NCBI GenBank assembly: GCA_029061255.1
Contig: JAIDSL010000098.1
Location: forward strand, 1 to 64,000
Source: Muribaculaceae bacterium
GTDB taxonomy: Bacteria > Bacteroidota > Bacteroidia > Bacteroidales > Muribaculaceae
Direction of reading: 5' to 3'
DNA length: 64,000 nt
Each line of letters opens with the position of its first letter. The first letter of the stretch is position 1. The notes beneath the pieces were generated by a model. It saw only the letters and a program-made list of their open reading frames with translations, was not told the DNA's origin and made no database searches. This document shows positions 27,582 through 34,911 of this stretch, piece by piece. Made by a program: the position numbers and the translations under genes.

Positions 27582-28178
27582 TTATAATAGCTCGATCAGA
27601 TTTGGTTTATTGAGATTAGTATAATCTGCATTCATGATGGCTCCATTTGAATAGATGGTGCCATCTTGTTGCATGATACCATGCTTACTGTGTACATGGC
27701 CAAACAAATGATACTGGGGCTTTATAGTCGTGATTCTTTCCAGTAAAGTTTTCGATCCATAATGTGTATTATCATCAAAATCAAGTATTCCGTATGCAGG
27801 GGAATGGGTTATGAGTATATCTGTATCAGCTGGAATGTTGGCATAGTTATAATTTTGTCGGGAAGTAATACAATCATTCATAAACATAGGTACTCCGTAA
27901 AACATAACACCGTCTATCTCCACGCCGGAATTGCGAAGATAATGCACGTTATTGTCAAGTCCATCAATATTTGCATCATATAGACAGTCATCATGATTCC
28001 CACAAATAAAAATCTTATGTTTATATGGCAAGTCACAGAGCCAGTTTAAGAAATCAAGTGCTTCCGATTCGGTACCAGTCATAGTAAAATCGCCTGAATG
28101 AACTAAAACATCAGCTTCCGGAAGATTACGCAAACGATGATGACACCCATGAGTGTCAGAAAGATGAAGAATTTTCAT
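27582..28178 (-). CDS. calcineurin-like metallophosphoesterase (MPPED/UPF0046 type)
   Basis: 198 residues. All five metallophosphoesterase motifs are visible: LSDTHG, VHSGDFT, CGNHDD, ILITHSPAYG and HLFGHVHSKHG. Length and the compact HSP motif fit the MPPED-like branch, whose members hydrolyse phosphodiesters including 2',3'-cyclic nucleotides. The next gene upstream on this strand is an Rnl2-type RNA ligase, so a role in RNA end healing is a reasonable hypothesis but is not shown by sequence. Confidence 0.88.
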   Translation of the reverse strand: MKILHLSDTHGCHHRLRNLPEADVLVHSGDFTMTGTESEALDFLNWLCDLPYKHKIFICGNHDDCLYDANIDGLDNNVHYLRNSGVEIDGVMFYGVPMFMNDCITSRQNYNYANIPADTDILITHSPAYGILDFDDNTHYGSKTLLERITTIKPQYHLFGHVHSKHGIMQQDGTIYSNGAIMNADYTNLNKPNLIELL

Positions 28179-28320
28179 AATAAATAATATGGTTGAATTA
28201 ATGATTTGAAAAACTTAAGCGCTATGATATAACAACAGAAATCAAAATTCGGATATGTATTTTTTTGAGATTGGAAATAAAATAAATATAGGAGAGGTTA
28301 TCAATAAAGAGTTTTACATC

Positions 28321-28476
28321 TTAATCTGACAATTGTGAAAGACGAATATAGTAAATTGCCATAAACAAGATCGAATCTATAAAGTCCACTGTAGTAACAC
28401 GCTCAAAATATTCTCCAATGTAGATGGCGAAAAATCTGTAGAGAATATGTGCAGTGAATTCGATATTTAATGTCAC
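28321..28476 (-). pseudogene. possible gene remnant of 51 codons beside palindrome copy 3
   Basis: An open frame with a GTG at 28476 encodes a hydrophobic/aromatic stretch (HILYRFFAIYIGEYFERVTT, then DSILFMAIYYIRLSQLSD). It reads like the C-terminal part of a membrane protein but lacks a proper start. The frame begins inside the shortened palindrome at 28472, as if an older gene was cut there. It could also be chance. Confidence 0.25.
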
Positions 28477-28508
28477 CCTTTAGAAGAAACTTTCCTCTAA
28501 AGGGTGTA
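28472..28508. repeat. island palindrome, copy 3 (shortened)
   Basis: GTCACCCTTTAGAAGAAA (28472-28489) directly joined to CTTTCCTCTAAAGGGTG (28490-28506), with the 12-nt loop missing. It lies between the RNA ligase gene (downstream end) and the metallophosphoesterase gene. The rest of 28179-28542 holds no convincing gene other than the remnant at 28321. Confidence 0.75.
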
Positions 28509-28542
28509 AAATGAGTGGCTATCCTATTGATACGAGATTCTG

Positions 28543-29580
28543 TCAGTCGAGAATGTATGCCTTTGACATCAAGGTCTGCTTGACGAAGTCAGTAGATAGC
28601 TTGTTGAGAGCCTTGTTGAAGTTCTTTTGTTCACACTTGTCAAGTGCACCATACTTACCCCCATGTTCTTTCAGAAAATCATCGAGTATGTCTTTTGAAT
28701 AGAGACCCATTATTTTACCAAAATCCTTTGGAAGTGAGACCTCTCCTATATGGCTGATTACGTTGTTGAGTCGGTTCTCAGTTATATAGGTATCTACCTC
28801 CTCAATGAGGAATTTCAGATCCTCGCTCTGAGGAATCGGTTCGGAGAAGATCTTGTTGCGAGCCTTTACAGCCTTCTTTTCAGCGAAACGGGCATTTTTA
28901 CTCTTGATCAGGACTCTTGAACCATTTCTAAGATATTGGGGTACAACTGGACGAATCACGATACCTTCACAGATATTGTCTGAGATATCAGGTAGCCCTA
29001 ACCACTGAGAGATTTTACTTTGAAAAGCATTTGGGTATGCCAGGCATTCCGAAAGCGTCCCTCTAAGCAGAGTCTTGGCGTAGAAGAACCCATCAGCCTC
29101 AAAGAGGGCGTTGACCTCATCCATATCAAGGTATCTTCCGGTCTCGCTTTCGAAGACATAGATGTCGAATCCGTAGAACTCATGTCCGGGGGTGTAGTAA
29201 ACTCCCTTCTGAATTAGTGTTGTCCCTTTCTTTGCGGCAACTCCCTCATGGGCGTATCTTCCGCCAAACATCTCTCCGAAGACAGAGATTGAGATTACTT
29301 CCGGATGCGATTCCTTGATTCTCTTGAAGAGTGACATGACCTTTGGACGGTAACATTCCAGCATTTCCTGGAAGTCGTAGAACTTTTCATCGTTGTTCAA
29401 AACAGAGGTACGCTTTGCGAATTCTACCGTCTTTCCGTCACAGAGAAAGCTGGTGTTGGCACCATGCACCTTCTCCTGCACTACCCACTCAAGGCCGTCA
29501 GGTATCTCAGCCTTAACCCGCTCCATGAAGTCTCGGGTGAATGCATTTTCGATGGAGCTGTACTTTTTGAAATTTACCAT
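28543..29580 (-). CDS. T4 Rnl2-type RNA ligase
   Basis: 345 residues. ATP-dependent RNA ligase with nucleotidyltransferase motifs in order: I EKVHGAN (adenylated lysine, ~residue 37), Ia EFAKRTS, III YGFDIYVF, IV CEGIVIRP and V VLIKSKNARFAEK. A helical C-terminal domain (~255-345) matches the Rnl2 branch, which seals 3'-OH/5'-phosphate nicks in duplex RNA. It has its own -7 box at 29632-29639 and is followed by a metallophosphoesterase. An RtcB ligase, a WYL regulator and a DEDDh exonuclease lie within 4 kb, making an RNA-repair neighbourhood. Confidence 0.9.
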   Translation of the reverse strand: MVNFKKYSSIENAFTRDFMERVKAEIPDGLEWVVQEKVHGANTSFLCDGKTVEFAKRTSVLNNDEKFYDFQEMLECYRPKVMSLFKRIKESHPEVISISVFGEMFGGRYAHEGVAAKKGTTLIQKGVYYTPGHEFYGFDIYVFESETGRYLDMDEVNALFEADGFFYAKTLLRGTLSECLAYPNAFQSKISQWLGLPDISDNICEGIVIRPVVPQYLRNGSRVLIKSKNARFAEKKAVKARNKIFSEPIPQSEDLKFLIEEVDTYITENRLNNVISHIGEVSLPKDFGKIMGLYSKDILDDFLKEHGGKYGALDKCEQKNFNKALNKLSTDFVKQTLMSKAYILD

Positions 29581-29631
29581 TGTTTGTTGATAGTTTTTTG
29601 CGCTTTAGCGCGGTTGGAGTTTGAATGTGTC

Positions 29632-29639
29632 CAAAGCTA
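29632..29639 (-). promoter_or_regulatory. -7 box of the RNA ligase gene
   Basis: TAGCTTTG on the minus strand, 52 bp before the ATG. The leader contains GCGCT-TT-AGCGC (29601-29612). Confidence 0.45.
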
Positions 29640-29674
29640 ATCATGGTGGAGAAGGTGGAAACCAGTATGGACAC

Positions 29675-29719
29675 GAAAAAACGACTGTCGGAAAGATTGG
29701 CAGTTCCTTTCCGACAGTC
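29675..29719 (-). terminator. perfect hairpin terminator of the 55-aa gene
   Basis: A 13-bp perfect stem GACTGTCGGAAAG / CTTTCCGACAGTC (29683-29695 and 29707-29719) with an 11-nt loop. Read leftward it is followed by GTTTTTTCG. It lies 36 bp after the stop of the small gene at 29755-29922 and separates it from the RNA ligase. Confidence 0.8.
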
Positions 29720-29754
29720 ATTTATATCTTGAAGTTTATTACACTCAATATAAA

Positions 29755-29922
29755 CTAATCTGATTTAGTCTGAATGCTGAAACAAGAATGTCGGAATTTG
29801 CCGCAGCGCGGATTGATGTCTGCTGTCGGAGTGAACACATACACCATACATTCAAAGCCCTGCGGACATTGAATGCTGCTATTGATGAGTATGTGATAAT
29901 TCCTTTTTAACATATGTTTCAT
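29755..29922 (-). CDS. 55-aa small protein of the PxGM/F family, member 2
   Basis: A short gene framed by a near-ideal promoter (TTTG-N20-TAATTTTG, 29933-29964) and a perfect terminator (29675-29719), which supports it being real. The protein (MKHMLKRNYHILINSS...) has the plan YHILI ... PQGFECMVYVFTP and ends QTKSD, with four cysteines. The same plan occurs in the 61-residue protein at 38093 (WTVRS ... PKGFTIQVTT) and the 77-residue protein at 21018. The start could also be the ATG at 29913, since the -7 box is only 10 bp from 29922. Function unknown. Confidence 0.6.
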   Translation of the reverse strand: MKHMLKRNYHILINSSIQCPQGFECMVYVFTPTADINPRCGKFRHSCFSIQTKSD

Positions 29923-29932
29923 ATTTGGGTCG

Positions 29933-29964
29933 CAAAATTAATATAATTTTCTGAATTCACCAAA
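29933..29964 (-). promoter_or_regulatory. promoter of the 55-aa gene
   Basis: Minus strand: TTTG (29961-29964), 20 bp, then TAATTTTG (29933-29940). A textbook Bacteroidetes promoter. Confidence 0.7.
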
Positions 29965-30032
29965 TAATCTTCATGATATCTCTGAAAATCGTCACTCTTA
30001 TACATATTTTGCCCATTGATCCAATTTGAGTT

Positions 30033-30083
30033 GTCACCCTTTAGGGGAAAGTTTTCTTAATTTCTTTCCCCTATAAAGGGTGA
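30033..30083. repeat. island palindrome, copy 4
   Basis: GTCACCCTTTAGGGGAAAG (30033-30051), 12-nt loop, then CTTTCCCCTATAAAGGGTGA (30064-30083). The right arm has a 2-bp TA insertion. The loop matches the reverse complement of the loop in copy 2, so it is the same element in the other orientation. It precedes a TAAATTTG -7 box at 30131-30138 by 47 bp. Confidence 0.9.
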
Positions 30084-30177
30084 TTATTAAAAAACAAATT
30101 ATCAGATTTGCGAATTAGAAAAATTATTCCTAAATTTGTTATCGTAGTTGAATTATCAAACCATTACAGTTAAAAAT

Positions 30178-30525
30178 ATGGAAGTCAAAATTAAGGGTAA
30201 GTCCCCGGATATGATAGCCAATAATCTTTATCCAAGCAATCCAATTCATCCTGGAGAAATGATAAAGGATGAAATTGAGTACAGAGGTATTACGCAAAAA
30301 GCCCTCGCTGCTGAAATCGGAGTTCCTGCATCTGTCTTGAACGAGATTCTTAACGGCAAGCGGGCCGTGACTACCGAATATGCTCTTCTTTTGGAAGCCG
30401 CGTTAGGTATTGAGGCAGACCTGTGGCTTAGACTTCAGACAGAGTACAACAAGCAGATAGCAAGGTCCAATCCTTCTTTCTTGGAAAGACTCTCGAAAAT
30501 CAGACACGCAGCCGCATTCATGTAG
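30178..30525 (+). CDS. HigA-family antitoxin-type HTH protein, no HigB partner
   Basis: 115 residues from the ATG at 30178; an earlier TTG at 30148 sits only 10 bp after the -7 box and is less likely. The HigA signature NPIHPGEMIKDEIEYRGITQKALAAEIGVPASVLNEILNGKRAVT (an XRE-type HTH) is unmistakable. HigA normally represses its own operon and neutralises the HigB RNase, but no HigB-like gene is upstream or downstream. A WYL regulator follows after 34 bp. It may have been recruited as a plain repressor of this locus. Confidence 0.85.
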   Translation: MEVKIKGKSPDMIANNLYPSNPIHPGEMIKDEIEYRGITQKALAAEIGVPASVLNEILNGKRAVTTEYALLLEAALGIEADLWLRLQTEYNKQIARSNPSFLERLSKIRHAAAFM

Positions 30526-30559
30526 ACTTACTGATAAGTAAAAAAGCTTTTGTGACGTT

Positions 30560-31585
30560 ATGCCACTCAACCGCGCTACTTTGATACGTATATCGACCAT
30601 CGACCGGTGTCTGCAGAACCGATACCGCCGCTGGACCATCAACGATCTGATTGATGCCTGCTCCGACGCGCTCGCGGAATACGAGGGACGCACAATTCCT
30701 GTTAGCCGCAGGACGTTTCAGAACGATCTGGCGCTCATGCGCAGCGACAGGCTCGGCTATAACGCACCGATTGTCGTAAGGGAAAACAAATATTACGAGT
30801 ATGAGGACCCGGATTTCAGCATCACCCATCTTCCGCTTAACGAGGAGGGGCTTGACGCCCTCAACTCAGCCCTGGATATACTTCGCCAGCTCCAGGTGTT
30901 TCCCCAGCTTGCTTCCTCAATCGACATCATAAGCAAGCTCAATGAGCAGATCTCGCGCCAGACGGGTATGTCAGTCCCTGCGATGGACATGGAGCATGTC
31001 CCGGGTTATCGTGGAGCTGAGTTCATCGGAAAGATTTATGAGGCTGTCCGCAAGAAGCAGACCCTCCTGATAGAGTATCAGTCTTTCAAGGCGCGACAGG
31101 CGGATAAGATAGTTGTATATCCTTATCTGTTGAAAGAATACCGCAATAGATGGTTCCTGATCTGTGAGAAAGCGTCCAACAGGTCGCCCCAGGTCAATAT
31201 TTTCGCGCTCGACCGAATACATTCAGTGGAGATAGACCGGAAACATCCTTTTAGGAAATGTGTTGATTTCGATCCGGAGCATTTCTTTGATGATATTATT
31301 GGTGTTACAAAAAGCATAAGTGATAAACCAAAACACGTAGTGATCAAGGTCGACCGTCGGCAAGCTCCCTATGTCGAGTCAAAGCCACTCCACAAGTCGC
31401 AGAAAGTAGAGCAGCGTTTCTCCGACGGAAGCATCCAAATATCCCTCGATGTCGTGATCAACAACGAGCTTGAACGTCTGATCCTCGGTTACGGTGGTTT
31501 CGTCGAGGTGATTGCGCCTCCCGCATTCCGCAAGCGGGTTGCCGAAAGTGTCCGTCTCGCTGCCTCCCGCTACACATCCCAATAA
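30560..31585 (+). CDS. WYL-domain transcriptional regulator
   Basis: 341 residues. An N-terminal winged HTH (RCLQNRYRRWTINDLIDACSD ... VSRRTFQNDLALM) is followed by a WYL domain (LLIEYQSFKARQADKIVVYPYLLKEYRNRWFLICE, ~residues 170-205) and a C-terminal WCX extension (KHVVIKVDRRQAPYVESKPLHKSQKV ...). WYL proteins control stress and anti-phage loci and bind nucleic-acid ligands. It lies between HigA (34 bp upstream) and rtcB (117 bp downstream, with its own palindromic promoter), so it is the likely regulator of rtcB. Confidence 0.88.
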   Translation: MPLNRATLIRISTIDRCLQNRYRRWTINDLIDACSDALAEYEGRTIPVSRRTFQNDLALMRSDRLGYNAPIVVRENKYYEYEDPDFSITHLPLNEEGLDALNSALDILRQLQVFPQLASSIDIISKLNEQISRQTGMSVPAMDMEHVPGYRGAEFIGKIYEAVRKKQTLLIEYQSFKARQADKIVVYPYLLKEYRNRWFLICEKASNRSPQVNIFALDRIHSVEIDRKHPFRKCVDFDPEHFFDDIIGVTKSISDKPKHVVIKVDRRQAPYVESKPLHKSQKVEQRFSDGSIQISLDVVINNELERLILGYGGFVEVIAPPAFRKRVAESVRLAASRYTSQ

Positions 31586-31622
31586 CCAACTAACCCTCAA
31601 CTTTCTTTTTTTTAAGAGGAAG

Positions 31623-31676
31623 TCGAATTTTTTTTCGAAGTGCGCAACAAGATTGCGCATCGGCTTTGTAACTTTG
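31623..31676 (+). promoter_or_regulatory. rtcB promoter with two operator-like palindromes
   Basis: TCGAA-N6-TTCGA (31623-31638) and TGCGCAA-N5-TTGCGCA (31641-31659) stand just upstream of the -7 box TAACTTTG (31669-31676). There is no -33 TTTG, so activation by a bound protein, plausibly the adjacent WYL regulator, is possible. Confidence 0.6.
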
Positions 31677-31701
31677 CGTCGTAATTAAAAGATCAAAGAT
31701 T

Positions 31702-32958
31702 ATGAAGACAATAGAAGGATACGACGTGAAGATTTTCACAGACAATGTAGAGAATGTGGCATTGGACCAGATAAGGCAGCTCCTTTCGATTGATGTTTTC
31801 TCCGACAGGAAGATCCGCATCATGCCCGACGTACATGCCGGTGCCGGCTGCGTTATCGGTTTTACCGGCGACCTCGGCGACAAGGTGATACCCAACATCG
31901 TAGGTGTCGACATAGGCTGCGGTATGCGCATACTCAATCTCGGAAAACTCTCCGACATCGACTATCATGCTTTCCATGAGCATATCCGCTCCAATGTTCC
32001 TTCCGGAAAGATTGTCATGGAAGAGAGGTTGGGCTTCAAGCCTCTTATAATGGGAGAGGAAATGGATATTTATCGTGAGGCTAAAACGCTTGTCACACAG
32101 CTGCACTGCTACCGAGCTCTCAAGGATTCACCAAGAATAAACCGAGCAATCGGATCGCTTGGAGGTGGCAACCACTTCATCGAACTCGACAAAGATGACG
32201 AAGGCAACGTCTATCTTGTCATCCATACCGGTTCCCGCAATCTCGGCAAGCAAGTGGCTGAGATCTATCAGGCGCGTGCCGTAAAGCATCTCACAGAGGG
32301 TGCCGACGAGCTGGAGGAAACAATACGACGCACTATCGAGGAATACAAGGCTGCGGGCCGTCGGTCGGAACTGCAGGAGGTCGTCAAGAAGATGCGTCGT
32401 GAGTTCAAGGCTGCAACTCCGTCGCTTCCGGCAGAATTGTGCTACGTGGAAGGGGAGGCCCGGGAGGAATATCTTCACGACATGCGGCTTTGCCAGCGCT
32501 GGGCAGTACTCAACAGAAAACTCATATCGCTTCTCCTTTTGAGGTTTTTTCCTGATGCCGAGGTGAGGGAGGAGTTCGAGTCCGTCCACAACTACATAAG
32601 CGACGACAACATCATACGCAAGGGAGCTATCTCGGCAGCGGAAGGGGAGAGGTGTATCATCCCCCTCAATATGCGCGACGGGTCCCTGCTTTGCACCGGC
32701 AAGGGGAATCCTGACTGGAACCGTTCTGCCCCTCACGGAGCAGGAAGGGTCATGAGCCGAAGCCAGGCCTATCAGACGATCACTATTGCAGACTTTGAGG
32801 CCTCCATGCAGGGCATATATTCGGAGTCGGTCAACGATTTTACACGCGATGAGTCTCCGATGGTCTATAAGCCTGCTGAAGAAATAATTGCCAATATAGG
32901 CGATACCGTCAGCATAGACACGATAATACGTCCCATCTTCAACTTCAAGGCCGGTTGA
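31702..32958 (+). CDS. rtcB: RtcB family RNA ligase
   Basis: 418 residues. RtcB joins 2',3'-cyclic phosphate or 3'-phosphate RNA ends to 5'-OH ends using GTP and Mn2+. Metal and guanylylation motifs are all present: MPDVHAG, GVDIGCGMR, LGGGNHFIELD, HTGSRNLG and the guanylylated-histidine region SAPHGAGRVMSR. Length is normal. Full catalytic competence is expected. It has its own regulated promoter behind a WYL gene, recalling the RtcR-controlled rtcBA arrangement elsewhere, but no RtcA cyclase is present. Confidence 0.95.
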   Translation: MKTIEGYDVKIFTDNVENVALDQIRQLLSIDVFSDRKIRIMPDVHAGAGCVIGFTGDLGDKVIPNIVGVDIGCGMRILNLGKLSDIDYHAFHEHIRSNVPSGKIVMEERLGFKPLIMGEEMDIYREAKTLVTQLHCYRALKDSPRINRAIGSLGGGNHFIELDKDDEGNVYLVIHTGSRNLGKQVAEIYQARAVKHLTEGADELEETIRRTIEEYKAAGRRSELQEVVKKMRREFKAATPSLPAELCYVEGEAREEYLHDMRLCQRWAVLNRKLISLLLLRFFPDAEVREEFESVHNYISDDNIIRKGAISAAEGERCIIPLNMRDGSLLCTGKGNPDWNRSAPHGAGRVMSRSQAYQTITIADFEASMQGIYSESVNDFTRDESPMVYKPAEEIIANIGDTVSIDTIIRPIFNFKAG

Positions 32959-33010
32959 CATAAAATGTTACCTTCCGTACAATAAAATTGTGTAGTTCAG
33001 TGTTTTTTAA

Positions 33011-33061
33011 GACAGGAGCTCATTAGAACGGTATCTGCTGTTTTTCAAATGCGCTCCTGTC
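33011..33061 (+). other. 9-bp inverted repeat in the exonuclease leader
   Basis: GACAGGAGC (33011-33019) and GCTCCTGTC (33053-33061) are perfect complements separated by 33 nt, ending 15 bp before the exonuclease start codon. Either a leader hairpin or an operator. Confidence 0.4.
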
Positions 33062-33076
33062 AAAAACAACAAGCAC

Positions 33077-33595
33077 ATGAAAGATTTTGCAGCAATAGAT
33101 TTCGAGACAGCCAACAGCAGTCGCTCCAGCGTCTGCAGTGTAGGCATCGTCATAGTGCGCGACGGCGAGATAGTTGACCGATTCTACAGTCTGATACGTC
33201 CTACACCCAACTACTACAGCCATTTCACCACCAGAATCCACGGCCTGACCCGCGAGGATACGGATTCAGCACCGGTGTTCCCAGACGTTTGGGCCAAGGT
33301 TGCTGACCGACTGGAAGGACTTCCACTCGTAGCCCACAACCGACCCTTCGATGAAAGCTGCCTCAAGGCTGTCTTCAGGACTTATCAGATGGACTATCCC
33401 GACTATCCTTTCTTCTGCACCCTGGCTGCCTCGCGCCGCACACTCAAACTCCCGTGTTATCAGCTACACGTAGTCGCCGACGCCTGCGGCTACGACCTTG
33501 CCAACCACCACCACGCCCTTGCCGACGCCGAAGCCGCAGTTTGGATAACATTGTATCTTCAAAACGAACTTGGCATAGATCTGGCTGATTTCTAA
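33077..33595 (+). CDS. DEDDh-type 3'-5' exonuclease (DnaQ-like)
   Basis: 172 residues, a single exonuclease domain. Motifs: AIDFETA (Exo I, DxE), LVAHNRPFDESCL (Exo II) and HHALADAEAA (Exo III, H-x4-D). This stand-alone form occurs as a DNA polymerase proofreading-like subunit or as an RNase T/oligoribonuclease-like enzyme. Its position downstream of rtcB suggests RNA-end trimming, which is inference. A strong hairpin terminator follows. Confidence 0.9.
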   Translation: MKDFAAIDFETANSSRSSVCSVGIVIVRDGEIVDRFYSLIRPTPNYYSHFTTRIHGLTREDTDSAPVFPDVWAKVADRLEGLPLVAHNRPFDESCLKAVFRTYQMDYPDYPFFCTLAASRRTLKLPCYQLHVVADACGYDLANHHHALADAEAAVWITLYLQNELGIDLADF

Positions 33596-33629
33596 CCATC
33601 GTTAGGATCCGTTACTGTAGTCAAAATAG

Positions 33630-33679
33630 AAGTGTATTCAAAAAAGTCTGGAAGGACTATTGAATACACTTATTTTTTG
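33630..33679 (+). terminator. terminator after the exonuclease gene
   Basis: A 12-bp perfect stem AAGTGTATTCAA / TTGAATACACTT (33630-33641 and 33660-33671) with inner AGTC/GACT pairing, then TATTTTTTG. Confidence 0.8.
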
Positions 33680-33724
33680 TGGTCAAATAAATCTTTGACT
33701 TTTTAGGATACATTAGGACAAGAA

Positions 33725-33757
33725 TTTGGCATGGATGAAAAAGATCAGGTATATTTG
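33725..33757 (+). promoter_or_regulatory. promoter of the serine recombinase
   Basis: TTTG (33725-33728), 21 bp, TATATTTG (33750-33757). It overlaps an upstream in-frame TTG at 33726, so translation must begin further in, at 33762 or more likely 33777. Confidence 0.65.
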
Positions 33758-33776
33758 CGGTATGAAACAAAAGATT

Positions 33777-34406
33777 ATGAAAAAAGCTGTGATATATGCC
33801 AGGGTGTCATCTGAAGGTGACAGACAGTCAACAGAAAGACAGGTCCGAGATCTGTGTGACTATGCAATAAGGAATGGCTATGAGATTGTCCATACATTTG
33901 AGGAGCATGTCAGCGGTGCCAAGAAGAACGAAGACCGTCCGGTACTGAAGGAGTGTCTGGAATTTTGCGGAGAGCAAGGAATCGACTGTCTTCTTGTTTC
34001 CGAATTATCAAGATTGGGCAGAAATGTAGATGAAGTTCTTGCCACTGTCCGATTCTGTAAAGATCGCAATCTGAATATCTTCTTTCAGAAAGAGAATCTA
34101 ACTTTGTTTCTACCGGACGGAACTAAAAATCCATTCTTGAATATTCTCATATCAGTACTGGGTACCTGTGCGGAGATGGAGCGTGAGAACATTCAGTTCA
34201 GATTGCAGTCTGGTCGAAAACGATACATTGAGAACAGTGGAAGGATTGGAAGAAAGAAAGGAAGCACGAAGAGTAAGGAGAAGAAAGAGCAGGAGTACTC
34301 CAAAGTAATAAAAGAACTTCGTCGAGGGACATCAGTTAGAAGAACCGCCAAACTTTGTGATGTCTCTGTGTCAACCGTTCAAGGATTAAGAGGAGAATTC
34401 TGTTGA
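33777..34406 (+). CDS. small serine recombinase (resolvase/invertase type)
   Basis: 209 residues from the ATG at 33777 (MKKAVIYARVSSEGDRQS). It has a resolvase N-terminal domain with the catalytic serine in ARVSS, the arginine in SELSRLGRN, and ISVLGTCAEMERENIQFRLQSG. A basic linker (KKGSTKSKEKKEQEY) precedes a C-terminal HTH (TSVRRTAKLCDVSVSTVQGLRGEF). Such enzymes resolve cointegrates or invert short segments. No obvious paired crossover sites were found next to it. It is the only recombinase in the accessory region. Confidence 0.92.
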   Translation: MKKAVIYARVSSEGDRQSTERQVRDLCDYAIRNGYEIVHTFEEHVSGAKKNEDRPVLKECLEFCGEQGIDCLLVSELSRLGRNVDEVLATVRFCKDRNLNIFFQKENLTLFLPDGTKNPFLNILISVLGTCAEMERENIQFRLQSGRKRYIENSGRIGRKKGSTKSKEKKEQEYSKVIKELRRGTSVRRTAKLCDVSVSTVQGLRGEFC

Positions 34407-34499
34407 CGGAATGACAAGAGTGGATGCCTCAGCTGAGACATCCTCTTGGTTTTATGAACGGTTAAACGTGCCAACCATTATTGTGATTACTCATCAACT

Positions 34500-34790
34500 T
34501 CAATCATAACATATATATCCTAAATCAATATTGTGTTGGTCACGATAGTACAGATAAACTTCCTTTTCTAAATCTTTCAAAAGATAAAAAAGTTTGGGAT
34601 AAGTAATTTCTTCAGTCGGCATATCAATAGGAATGCTGACATCCATACATTTAAATGAATCATTTTTTTCATCGTAATAATACGGAGTCATTGCATGATT
34701 ATTCCATCGGAAACCAGGGACAAGTCTGCCGTGCATCTTATCCCAGATTTCTTTAATCTTCTTAACTCTTTCTTCTGTAATATGATTCAT
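34500..34790 (-). CDS. hypothetical protein, 96 aa
   Basis: Acidic, aromatic-rich, soluble, no signal peptide. Contains KIKEIWDKMHGRLVPGFRW and a C-terminal EVYLYYRDQHNIDLGYICYD. No family recognised. It lies between the recombinase (convergent) and the DprA-like operon. Confidence 0.5.
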   Translation of the reverse strand: MNHITEERVKKIKEIWDKMHGRLVPGFRWNNHAMTPYYYDEKNDSFKCMDVSIPIDMPTEEITYPKLFYLLKDLEKEVYLYYRDQHNIDLGYICYD

Positions 34791-34911
34791 AAGTCTGGGT
34801 TATAAAAAGAAATATTATACTGGAGTTATGATTAATAGATTAAGCCCTTCTTTTTGAAGGTGTATCGGTTTTATTGGTTGTCATATAGTATTAAAGACTA
34901 TCTATATGGAA

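Noticed and set aside
30000..30177. Missing HigB toxin upstream of HigA
   Set aside because: No frame of suitable length or HigB motif lies on either strand next to HigA; the space holds a palindrome and promoter.
33726..33776. Upstream start of the serine recombinase
   Set aside because: The TTG at 33726 lies between the -33 and -7 boxes of the gene's promoter, so it cannot be on the main transcript.
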